Positions 11,445 to 19,287 of a stretch of 64,000 nt of DNA are shown piece by piece. The number at the start of each line of letters is the position of its first letter. Within the stretch, counting starts at the first letter, position 1. Source of the DNA: Pseudomonas sp. MYb327. Its GTDB lineage: Bacteria > Pseudomonadota > Gammaproteobacteria > Pseudomonadales > Pseudomonadaceae. The position numbers and the translations under genes were made by a program. The notes under the pieces are model-generated. The model made no database searches. It saw nothing but the letters and a program-made list of their open reading frames with translations, and was not told where the DNA came from. The stretch is taken from positions 5,169,001-5,233,000 of the forward strand of contig NZ_CP159258.1 of NCBI RefSeq assembly GCF_040438925.1, in the 5' to 3' direction.

Positions 11445-13475
11445 ATGGATTATTCACCGTGGCATGCCGGCGAAAAACAGTTGCAGGCGCATGTAGGTGT
11501 TGTCGAGCGAATGGAGTCGTTAGGCCGTAGGGTTATTCGCCGCGAAATGCCTGACCAGCACCGCAAGTTCTATCAGCAACTGCCGTTCATGCTTTACGGC
11601 GCGGTGGATGCGGACGGTAATCCCTGGGCCAGTGTGCTGGAAGGTGAGCCGGGTTTTGCTCATTCACCTGAGCCGGGGCTGTTGCATTTCAGCAGCCTGC
11701 CAGGTGCCGATGATCCCGCGCATTTGAGCGATGGTGCGGCAATTGGCCTTCTGGGAATCGAACTGCACACCCGGCGGCGCAACCGGATCAATGGGCGAGT
11801 CGGTGCGATGACGGCAAGTGGATTCGAGGTGACGGTGGATCAGTCCTACGGCAATTGTCCGCAGTACATCCAATTGCGGCAGTTTCGTTCGGCTCCGTTG
11901 GCAGACCCGGCGACGCGGATCGTACAGCACCTCAGCGAACTGGATGACGCGGCTACTGCAGTGATCGCCAAGGCTGACACATTTTTTGTCGCCAGCTACG
12001 TAGATGTGGAGGGCGAGCGTTCGGTGGATGTTTCACACCGCGGCGGCCAGGCAGGTTTCGTTCAGGTTGAGGGGAATTGCCTGACCATCCCGGATTTCGC
12101 CGGCAACCTGTTCTTCAATACCTTGGGCAACCTGTTAATTAATCCGAAGGCCGGTTTGTTGTTCATCGATTTCAATTCCGGTGACCTGCTACACCTTAGC
12201 GGGCGCACCGAAATTATCCTTGAAGGTCCTCAGGTCGAGGCCTTTCAAGGCGCTGAACGTTTGTGGAAGTTCCACGTGGAACAATTAGTGCGTAGACCTG
12301 CTTCATTGTCTTTGCGCTGGCGCTTCGACGGCGTGTCACCCACCAGTTTGCTCACCGGCACCTGGGACCAAACGAAGGCGCGCCTGCAAGCCAAAGCCTT
12401 GGGCGATCAATGGCGGCCATTGCGAGTGGTGCGCATAGAAGCGGAGAGTCATAACATCCGCTCGATCTATATGGAACCTGCCGACGGAGCTGGTTTGCCG
12501 TTGTTCCAGGCCGGGCAGCATTTGCCGCTGCGATTCAATATTGATGGCGAGGTGCATATACGCACCTACAGTTTGTCGAGCGCGCCGTCCGATGATTTTT
12601 TCCGCATCAGCGTGAAGCGTGGAGGGCGCGTGTCTTCGCACCTGCATGAGCAGATTTCTGTGGGTGATTTGTTGGAAGCTCGCCCGCCTCAAGGGCATTT
12701 CACTGTGGCGCCGCATGAGCGTCGACCATTGGTATTGCTGGCTGCTGGTGTTGGCATTACGCCGCTGCTGTCGATGTTGCGTGAGGTGGTTTATCAAGGG
12801 TTGCGTACCCGGCGTATTCGGCCGACCTGGTTTGTGCAAAGTTCACGGACTTTGGCCGACCAGCCGTTTCGTCCCGAACTGGATCGCCTGCTTGAGAGTG
12901 CCGGTGATGCCATCAGGGTCGTGCGCCTGCTCAGCCAGCCGGAGGCGGATACCCGAGAGGGCGAAGATTTCGATTTGACCGGGCGTATCGATGTCGCATT
13001 GCTTCAGGATTTGCTTGAGGTCGACGACTACGATCAGCTGGACTTTGTTCTATGTGGTCCCGGCAGTTTTACTCAGGCGATGTATGACGGCCTTCGGGAA
13101 CTCGATATCCGTGACGCAAGGATTCATGCTGAAACGTTCGGTCCATCGACACTGCGCCGACAACCTGATCCCGATGCGGTGGTTATCGATCAACCGCCCG
13201 CCGCAATAACGTCTGTGCCGGTGGTGTTTCAGCGTTCGGCAAAGGAAGCACGCTGGCAACCCGGTGGCGGGAGTTTGCTGGAGTTGGCGGAAAGCCGTGG
13301 GATGCATCCTGAATTCAGTTGTCGCGGCGGTTCTTGTGGGACGTGCACGACCCGACTCATAAGCGGCCAGGTGAACTATCCACAGCCCCCTGCGGAAATG
13401 CCGGATAAAGGGCAAGTTCTGATTTGTTGTGCGATTCCGGCTCAAGGAACGCAGCCCTTGGTCCTGGATATCTGA
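11445..13475 (+). CDS. Three-domain oxidoreductase: PNPOx-like, FNR-like and 2Fe-2S ferredoxin
   Basis: A 676-residue electron-transfer flavoprotein. Residues ~35-230 resemble the pyridoxamine-phosphate-oxidase-like split-barrel fold. Residues ~325-560 are a ferredoxin-NADP-reductase module (RTYSLSSAP flavin motif, then LLAAGVGITPLLSML for NAD(P)). The C-terminal ~85 residues are a plant-type ferredoxin with SCRGGSCGTC and a last Cys in LICC. The start at 11445 follows CAGGGGAGAAG; an upstream ATG at 11412 lacks such a site. An exact parS core (12269-12282) is embedded in frame as KFHVEQ. The substrate is unknown. Confidence 0.85.
   Translation: MDYSPWHAGEKQLQAHVGVVERMESLGRRVIRREMPDQHRKFYQQLPFMLYGAVDADGNPWASVLEGEPGFAHSPEPGLLHFSSLPGADDPAHLSDGAAIGLLGIELHTRRRNRINGRVGAMTASGFEVTVDQSYGNCPQYIQLRQFRSAPLADPATRIVQHLSELDDAATAVIAKADTFFVASYVDVEGERSVDVSHRGGQAGFVQVEGNCLTIPDFAGNLFFNTLGNLLINPKAGLLFIDFNSGDLLHLSGRTEIILEGPQVEAFQGAERLWKFHVEQLVRRPASLSLRWRFDGVSPTSLLTGTWDQTKARLQAKALGDQWRPLRVVRIEAESHNIRSIYMEPADGAGLPLFQAGQHLPLRFNIDGEVHIRTYSLSSAPSDDFFRISVKRGGRVSSHLHEQISVGDLLEARPPQGHFTVAPHERRPLVLLAAGVGITPLLSMLREVVYQGLRTRRIRPTWFVQSSRTLADQPFRPELDRLLESAGDAIRVVRLLSQPEADTREGEDFDLTGRIDVALLQDLLEVDDYDQLDFVLCGPGSFTQAMYDGLRELDIRDARIHAETFGPSTLRRQPDPDAVVIDQPPAAITSVPVVFQRSAKEARWQPGGGSLLELAESRGMHPEFSCRGGSCGTCTTRLISGQVNYPQPPAEMPDKGQVLICCAIPAQGTQPLVLDI
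12268..12283. promoter_or_regulatory. parS: parS centromere-like site, copy 1
   Basis: AGTTCCACGTGGAACA contains the full 14-bp palindrome GTTCCACGTGGAAC, the known Pseudomonas ParB-binding core. It lies inside the flavoprotein gene. Two more copies occur downstream in this window, and parAB is expected just left of the atp operon. Confidence 0.85.
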
Positions 13476-13536
13476 GGGATCGCAGCGAGCCGGCATTGCC
13501 CATTGGTCGATGGCTGAGTAGGGTGTGCGCAGAACG

Positions 13537-13566
13537 AAAAAGGGCCTTAAAAGGCCCTTTCTGCAT
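13537..13566 (+). terminator. Terminator-like hairpin before the DUF3142 gene
   Basis: AAAAGGGCC and GGCCCTTT pair around TTAAAA about 65 bp after the flavoprotein stop. The trailing sequence is CTGCATTTC, with few Ts. It separates the flavoprotein from the lipoprotein gene. Confidence 0.6.
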
Positions 13567-13588
13567 TTCAGGGACAGGCGTTTTCAGA

Positions 13589-14785
13589 ATGGTTTCTTTC
13601 ACCCGATTGATCGTTTCGTTGTCGGCTCTTGTGCTGCTCAATGGTTGCGAGCGACAGGACGGGCCAGCGCTCGATCAACAACTCTACATCTGGCAGCGAC
13701 AGTGGACGCCAGGCCATGACGCCGCGCTGAGGGATAGTCGTGCAGACTTTTCGACCCTGCGTGTGCTGGCGTTACAGGCTTTCCCGCAAGCGGGTTGGAG
13801 TCGGGCGAGAATTGATCCTCTGCTGCTCAAGCGTGATGGGCGGCCGCTGATTGCGGTGATTCGCCTTGATGGTCAGCTGCCATTGCTGAATAAAGACGAA
13901 GTGACGGTACAGATTCAGCAGGTGATCAGCGATTGGCAGGCACAAGGACTGACCCTCGCCGGTGTAGAAATCGACCACGATGCGGGTAACGCTCGGCTCA
14001 CTGCCTATCGCGAATTTCTCACGCACTTGCGCGTGCTTTTACCCTCCACTTTGCCGTTGAGCATTACTGCTTTACCGGCCTGGCTCGACAGTTCGGAATT
14101 GCCTGCGTTGTTATCCACAGTCGATAGCAGCGTGTTACAGGTGCATGCGGTGAACGATCCGCGTCGCGGTTTGTTTGATGCGCATCAGGCTCAGCGATGG
14201 GCCGAGGCCTGGAGCCGCATTACAACGAAACCTTTCTATCTGGCACTGCCCGCCTATGGCGTGGCGTTGTTGCCAGGCGCCAGCGGAGCGCCGATTGTGG
14301 AAAGCGAAGTGGTGCTCGACCGTGGTGGCGAGCGCCGGGAACTACTGGCCGACCCGCAGCAGTTAAGCAAACTCGGAAAAGAGTTGCGCAACGATCCGCC
14401 AGCTCACCTGGCCGGGCTGATCTGGTTTCGCCTGCCACTGTCCAATGACCGTAGAGCCTGGAGCCTGACAACATTGCGCGCGGTGGCTCGTGGTGATGTG
14501 TTGCATAGCCGGTTGGCGCTGAAACTCTCGTCGCAGGGCGACCTCTATGACATCGCCATCAGGAACGAGGGCAACCTCGACAGTGCCTGGCCCAAGCGCC
14601 TGACCCTGGTAGTGCAGGGTTGTGAAGGTGCCGATGCGCTGGCCGGTTATGCATTGCAACAGCAACCGGGTCTGCTTACCTTCACCCGCCAACGCGATGG
14701 CAGGATAGCGGCCGGTGCGCAGCGTGCCATCGGTTGGGCCCGCTGCGAAAAAATTGATCAAGGAGCGTCAAATGTTTACCCGTAA
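13589..14785 (+). CDS. DUF3142-type lipoprotein of unknown function
   Basis: A 398-residue predicted lipoprotein. MVSFTRLIVSLSALVLLNGC is a signal peptide with Cys20 as the lipidation site; the residue before Gly is Asn, slightly off consensus. The mature part opens with LYIWQRQWTPGHDAAL, which I associate with DUF3142 proteins. The central segment (GVEIDHDAGNARLTAYREFL, then ITALPAWLDS) looks like a TIM-barrel, glycosidase-like fold, an inference only. The start is taken at the signal peptide; the frame is open 55 codons upstream. It overlaps the next gene by 14 bp, so the two work as a pair. Confidence 0.75.
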   Translation: MVSFTRLIVSLSALVLLNGCERQDGPALDQQLYIWQRQWTPGHDAALRDSRADFSTLRVLALQAFPQAGWSRARIDPLLLKRDGRPLIAVIRLDGQLPLLNKDEVTVQIQQVISDWQAQGLTLAGVEIDHDAGNARLTAYREFLTHLRVLLPSTLPLSITALPAWLDSSELPALLSTVDSSVLQVHAVNDPRRGLFDAHQAQRWAEAWSRITTKPFYLALPAYGVALLPGASGAPIVESEVVLDRGGERRELLADPQQLSKLGKELRNDPPAHLAGLIWFRLPLSNDRRAWSLTTLRAVARGDVLHSRLALKLSSQGDLYDIAIRNEGNLDSAWPKRLTLVVQGCEGADALAGYALQQQPGLLTFTRQRDGRIAAGAQRAIGWARCEKIDQGASNVYP

Positions 14786-16892
14786 CTGGCCGCGTCATTT
14801 TCTTTGCCTGAGCCTCAGCCTGCCGCTGGGTTCGGCGGTGGCCTGCGGGCCGGATTTCCCCATCCGGCTGTTGGACAACCGTGGCCAATCGCTGGCGGAA
14901 CTGCCGGAAGGCAATTTCAGTTTCGAGGTCAGCCGTCTCGGCCACGCGATTGCTGGTTTGAAGAATGTCTCGTCAGGCGCTTACAGCAGGGAAGCGTCCG
15001 AATATGTGACGCAACGGGACGAGGCCGAGCAGGCCGGTTTGACGGCGGATCAGCAAGCACAGGTGAAACAGTTGCGTGGTCTGACCGATGCGCGTCTGGT
15101 TGAAGTGCAGGGCGCAAGTTTGCCTGCCGAGCTAAATCTTTACCTGGCCGGAGCCGTGGGGTTCCGCTCCGGTGATTACGCACTGGCGGCAGAATACTTC
15201 CAGAAAGTGCTGGCACTACCGGCCGAACAACGCCGGTCGCGCAGCACCTGGGCCGCGTACTCGATGGGCCGGTCGTTGTTCGCCATGAGTGCGGAGGCGG
15301 GCGCGGCTCCCGACCTGCTGGCGCAGTCACGCAAGGCCTTCGAGCAAACACGTCAATTGAGTCTCGACGGTTTCAGCGATCCGCTTGAACTGGGTGTTGC
15401 CAGTCTCGGTGAAGAGGCTCGCGCTGCCCGTACCGAGGGTGACTGGAACAGCGCGATTGAGCTCTACGCCACGCAGAACATTCATGGTTCGGCGGTGGGT
15501 TACTCCTCGCTGAAGCTGTTGATGACCGAACTGGCGGCGATGCCAGAGGATCAACTGCGCGAGTTGCTCAAAGGCAAGCAGGTACAGCAATTGGTCACCG
15601 CGTCGTTGATCAGTCGACTCGGTTGGTCATTCGGTGATCAACCGTCGAATGAACAGAAGTTGATCAAACGCCTGCAAAGCAGCACGCGCGGTAGCCTCGA
15701 TAATGCAGATCGACTGGCAGCGATGAATTATCAACAGGGTGATTACGCCAGTGCCAAGGCTTTCCTCGAACATGCTGGGGATGGCGGTCTGGCGTGGTGG
15801 CTGCGGGCCAAACTGGCCATGCGCGACGGCGATAAAAGTGCTGCGACGGCCGCTTATGCGAAGGCGGCTCAGGCCTTCCCGCAGAGTGAATCCTGGGGCG
15901 ATCGGAGAACGCCGGACTACGATTACGAAACGCTGCAGCCCAAGTGTCGGGTCGAAGGTGAAAGCGCGATCCTGGCCCTGCAACGCGGCGATTACCTGCA
16001 AGCTTTTGATCAGCTGTATCGCAGCAACGACATTTACTGGTTCGATGCCGCAACGGTCGCCGAGCGTGTGTTGACCGTCGATGAGCTCAAGCATTACGTC
16101 GACACCCAAGTGCCGTCGCCGCCGTCACTGACTCAGCAGGATCGCGATAACTATGTGCCGTTACCGGTCGCTGCCAAGCTACGCAACTTGCTCGGGCGGC
16201 GCTTGTTGCGCGAAGGTCGATACGACGAGGCTCCAGCGTATTTCGACAACGATCAGTTACAACACAAGGCTACGTGGTACGGGCAGCTACGCCACGATGC
16301 AGAAACCAAATGGTGGCCGACCAAGCGCGCTTTTGCTTATTTCTATGCTGCCCAAGTGGCCCGTTTCGACGGAATGGAGCTGTTGGGTTACGAGATGGCC
16401 CCGGATTACGCGACTTTTGGGGGAAATTACAGTCTCGAAAGTAGCGAACTCCAGGTCGGGCCATTAGTGGCTGAAGAGGAAGTCAAACGTCAGCAGGCCA
16501 GCGCGGCTCAACCCGATCAGCGTTACCACTACCGATACGTCGCAAACGCATTGGCCAGCCACGTTGCCGACAACTTGCCCCACACCAGCCAGGCTTTTGC
16601 GGCGGTACTGTGTGCGGCGGCGGGATGGAATGGCGGCGCGCAAGAAAAGGGCGCTTTTTACCAGCGTTACGTCAAACAGGGACCGTACGTGGATTGGGCA
16701 TCGTCCTTTGGTGAGCGATGCCCGTCCCCGGATTTCCAGAATGCTGACAAGCGTTACGTGACACAAGCTGTAGCTCCCGTCCGATCGGCACTTCGTCCTT
16801 ACAAGAAGCCGTTGCAGTACGGCACCGTGATTGGGGTAGCGGGCTTGGCGTTGCTACTGATTCATCGTCGCAAGCGCAAAAAATTGGTGTAA
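14772..16892 (+). CDS. Large exported TPR-like protein, partner of the DUF3142 lipoprotein
   Basis: 706 residues, function not recognised. A signal peptide (ending near GSAVACG) is followed by helical repeats resembling tetratricopeptide units: FRSGDYALAAEYFQKVLALP, MNYQQGDYASAKAFLEHAG, LLREGRYDEAPAYFDND. The C-terminus has a hydrophobic segment, GTVIGVAGLALLLIH, followed by RRKRKKLV. The protein is therefore probably anchored at the inner membrane with its repeat domain in the periplasm. The start at 14772 follows AAGGAGCGTCAA and overlaps the DUF3142 stop by 14 bp. The pair could be an envelope complex, but nothing in the sequence names a substrate. Confidence 0.75.
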   Translation: MFTRNWPRHFLCLSLSLPLGSAVACGPDFPIRLLDNRGQSLAELPEGNFSFEVSRLGHAIAGLKNVSSGAYSREASEYVTQRDEAEQAGLTADQQAQVKQLRGLTDARLVEVQGASLPAELNLYLAGAVGFRSGDYALAAEYFQKVLALPAEQRRSRSTWAAYSMGRSLFAMSAEAGAAPDLLAQSRKAFEQTRQLSLDGFSDPLELGVASLGEEARAARTEGDWNSAIELYATQNIHGSAVGYSSLKLLMTELAAMPEDQLRELLKGKQVQQLVTASLISRLGWSFGDQPSNEQKLIKRLQSSTRGSLDNADRLAAMNYQQGDYASAKAFLEHAGDGGLAWWLRAKLAMRDGDKSAATAAYAKAAQAFPQSESWGDRRTPDYDYETLQPKCRVEGESAILALQRGDYLQAFDQLYRSNDIYWFDAATVAERVLTVDELKHYVDTQVPSPPSLTQQDRDNYVPLPVAAKLRNLLGRRLLREGRYDEAPAYFDNDQLQHKATWYGQLRHDAETKWWPTKRAFAYFYAAQVARFDGMELLGYEMAPDYATFGGNYSLESSELQVGPLVAEEEVKRQQASAAQPDQRYHYRYVANALASHVADNLPHTSQAFAAVLCAAAGWNGGAQEKGAFYQRYVKQGPYVDWASSFGERCPSPDFQNADKRYVTQAVAPVRSALRPYKKPLQYGTVIGVAGLALLLIHRRKRKKLV

Positions 16893-16970
16893 TCAGGCCT
16901 GTTCAACAAAGGTCAGGCGAACGGCAAAACCGATTAACAAGCTGCCAAATAGCCACTGCTGCAGGCGTTG
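16893..16970 (-). pseudogene. 3' remnant of a LysE/RhtB-type exporter gene
   Basis: The minus strand reads FAQRLQQWLFGSLLIGFAVR and then LTFVEQA before a stop at 16893-16895. This resembles the last transmembrane helix of LysE/RhtB amino-acid exporters, which often sit divergent to Lrp regulators like the one at 17139. Upstream the frame loses family character and no start is found. The rest of the gene appears deleted. About 26 codons remain. Confidence 0.4.
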
Positions 16971-17138
16971 CGCAAAAACAGCCACAGTCCAGCCATGTTG
17001 CACCCCGTTCGTTGTCGATTTGGTATGACCAGTCTATTGCGCCAACGCAGGGGGGCTTGCGTTGTTTGCTTCTAATACGAGGATAGTTGGCATAACCTGC
17101 TACTAATCGAACGCTGGACTAACGGGATCTGCCAAACC

Positions 17139-17612
17139 ATGAAACTGGATGCCTACGACCGGAAAATTCTGGCCGCGCTGCAACGGGACGGACGCCTGAG
17201 CAATGTGCAACTGGCAGAGCAAATCGGACTGTCGGCTTCACCCTGTTTGCGTCGGGTACGGATGCTTGAAGACGCCGGGGTGATTCGTGGCTATCAGGCC
17301 AATCTGGATCGCGATGAGGTCGGGCTGGGATTGACCGTATTTGTCGGGGTCAAGGTGGAACGCCACAACGATGAGCAGGCAGAATCTTTTCGTTTGGCCG
17401 TAACGGCGTTGCCAGAGGTGATTTCGGCGTTTCTGGTATCAGGGGAATCGGATTTTCTTTTGCAGGTGGTGGTGCCGGATCTACGCGCCTACGACCGTTT
17501 TCTCACGGGATGCTTGTTGAAGCTGCCCGGAGTGAGCGATATCCGCAGCAACTTTGCCATTCACACCGTGAAGACGCCGGGGGCGTTGCCTTTGGGGCAC
17601 TTGCCAAGCTGA
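17139..17612 (+). CDS. Lrp/AsnC-family transcriptional regulator
   Basis: 157-residue feast-famine regulator. The N-terminal helix-turn-helix reads MKLDAYDRKILAALQRDGRL, then NVQLAEQIGLSASPCLRRVR. The C-terminal RAM (ligand-binding) domain follows from about residue 65 (GLTVFVGVKVERH, FLVSGESDFLLQVVV). Such proteins sense amino acids and often control an adjacent exporter. Here only a remnant of a LysE-like gene remains divergently upstream, so it may have lost its main neighbour target. Confidence 0.92.
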   Translation: MKLDAYDRKILAALQRDGRLSNVQLAEQIGLSASPCLRRVRMLEDAGVIRGYQANLDRDEVGLGLTVFVGVKVERHNDEQAESFRLAVTALPEVISAFLVSGESDFLLQVVVPDLRAYDRFLTGCLLKLPGVSDIRSNFAIHTVKTPGALPLGHLPS

Positions 17613-17618
17613 AAGTCG

Positions 17619-17670
17619 AAAAGACCGCAGCCTTGCAGGCGCTGCCGAAGGCTGTGGTCTTTTGATTTTT
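17619..17670. terminator. Bidirectional REP-derived terminator between Lrp and lpdA
   Basis: AAAAGACCGCAGCCTT (17619-17634) pairs with AAGGCTGTGGTCTTTT (17648-17663), one G-T mismatch, and ends in TTTTGATTTTTATT. It is a diverged relative of the repeat after glmS and lies between two converging genes. Confidence 0.75.
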
Positions 17671-17671
17671 A

Positions 17672-19072
17672 TTACATCTGCGTCGCCATCCCCTCTACGT
17701 TCATCGCCGCCTGGCGCAAGGCCTCGGAGCGGGTTGGGTGTGGGTGGCAGGTCAGGGCAATGTCCTCGGCGGAAGCACTGAATTCCATCGCCACGCAATA
17801 TTCGCCAATCATTTCACTGACGCTCGGGCCCACCAGATGCACGCCGAGGATTTCGTCAGTGCGTTCATCGGCCAGCACTTTGGCGAAGCCTTCTGTTTCG
17901 TGATTGATCTTCGCCCGGCTGTTGGCGGTGAATGGGAATTTGCCGACTTTGAATGCGCGACCCTCGGCCTTCAGTTGTTCTTCGGTCTTGCCGACGCTGG
18001 CCAGCTCGGGTTTGGTGTAGATCACGTTGGGAATCAGATCGTAATTGACCTCGCCAGCCTTGCCGACGATCTGCTCGACGCAGGCCATGGCTTCGTCTTC
18101 CGCCTTGTGGGCGAGCATGGGGCCCGACGTTACGTCGCCGATTACCCAGACACCGGAGGCTTCGGTGCGGTGACCCTTGTTGGCGAGCATGCCGCGTTTG
18201 TCGGTGGCGAGGTCGACGTTCTCCAGCCCCAGGCCCTGTGTATAAGGTCGACGTCCGATGGCCACCAGCACGTAATCGGCTTCGAGTATTTCGGCGGCAC
18301 CACCCGCAGCGGGCTCCACGCTGAGCTGGACGCCGGTGGTGGAGGTGGTGGCGCTGGTCACTTTCGAACTCAGCTTGAAGCTGATGCCTTGCTTGGCTAG
18401 CGAGCGCTGGAGGGTTTTGCCTGCTTCACCGTCCACACCGGGGCAGATGCGATCGAGAAACTCGACCACCGTCACTTGTGCGCCAAGGCGTCGCCACACC
18501 GAGCCCAGCTCCAGTCCGATCACGCCTGCACCAATCACCACCAGATGTTTGGGGACTTCCGTCAGCGATAGTGCGCCGGTGGAGTCAAGGATGCGCTGGT
18601 TATCGATGTCCACGCCGGGCAGGGGAGTGGGTTCGGAACCCGTTGCGATGATGATGTCCTTGGCGTTGAGTTCGGTCTTGCCACCGGCGTCGTCCGTCAC
18701 CGTGACTTTGCCTAGCCCGTCGATATGACCCCAACCCTTGATCCAGTCGACTTTGTTTTTGCGAAACAGAAACTCGATGCCCTTGGTCAGCCCGGTCACG
18801 CTTTCATCTTTCTGTTTCATCATTTGCGCGAGGTTGAGCGTGGGTTTGACCTCGATCCCCAGGTTAGCGAATTCCGCACCCATGGCCGCATCGTAAAGTT
18901 CGGAGGCGTGCAGCAATGCTTTGGACGGCATGCAGCCGACGTTCAGACAGGTGCCGCCGAGGGTGGCGCGTCCTTCTACACAGGCCGCTTTCAAACCCAA
19001 TTGGCCGGCACGGATCGCTGCGTTGTAACCACCGGGGCCACCGCCGAGTATCACGACGTCATAAGTGCTCAT
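17672..19072 (-). CDS. lpdA: Dihydrolipoyl dehydrogenase (LPD3-like)
   Basis: FAD-dependent E3 enzyme that reoxidises dihydrolipoamide and reduces NAD+. Its 466 residues contain the N-terminal FAD motif VVILGGGPGGYNAA, the redox-active disulfide GGTCLNVGCMPSK (two Cys five apart, about residues 41-46), the NAD motif VIGAGVIGLELGSVW and the C-terminal His-Glu segment TCHPHPTRSEALRQA. The start follows CAGGAGTCAATCC. It stands alone, without E1 or E2 genes, which suggests a spare or special-purpose E3 rather than the main pyruvate or oxoglutarate complex. Confidence 0.95.
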   Translation of the reverse strand: MSTYDVVILGGGPGGYNAAIRAGQLGLKAACVEGRATLGGTCLNVGCMPSKALLHASELYDAAMGAEFANLGIEVKPTLNLAQMMKQKDESVTGLTKGIEFLFRKNKVDWIKGWGHIDGLGKVTVTDDAGGKTELNAKDIIIATGSEPTPLPGVDIDNQRILDSTGALSLTEVPKHLVVIGAGVIGLELGSVWRRLGAQVTVVEFLDRICPGVDGEAGKTLQRSLAKQGISFKLSSKVTSATTSTTGVQLSVEPAAGGAAEILEADYVLVAIGRRPYTQGLGLENVDLATDKRGMLANKGHRTEASGVWVIGDVTSGPMLAHKAEDEAMACVEQIVGKAGEVNYDLIPNVIYTKPELASVGKTEEQLKAEGRAFKVGKFPFTANSRAKINHETEGFAKVLADERTDEILGVHLVGPSVSEMIGEYCVAMEFSASAEDIALTCHPHPTRSEALRQAAMNVEGMATQM

Positions 19073-19236
19073 GGATTGACTCCTGGATTGAAGAGGATCG
19101 GAAGGGGTAAAAGTAGTCTTTGGCTAAAATTACGAGCGTAATATGTAGGTTTCCGCGTATTTCGGTCAAGGCTTCAGCCAAGCGACAGGTTGGGCGTTTT
19201 TAGATAGCGCATTGAATACGAAAATTTCATTGTTTG

Positions 19237-19251
19237 CGTTATATCGTAACG
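19237..19251. promoter_or_regulatory. Candidate Zur-like palindrome upstream of the SPFH/P-type ATPase operon
   Basis: CGTTATATCGTAACG is a perfect CGTTA-N5-TAACG palindrome 37 bp before the chosen start of the operon. It matches the clear Zur boxes at 28866 (TGTTATGGTATAACA) in the GTTAT and TAAC halves but differs at three outer or inner positions. Zinc control is therefore possible, not proven. Confidence 0.4.
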
Positions 19252-19287
19252 AATTGCGATGTGAGCGAAGTTAAGTGCCGGGGTGGT

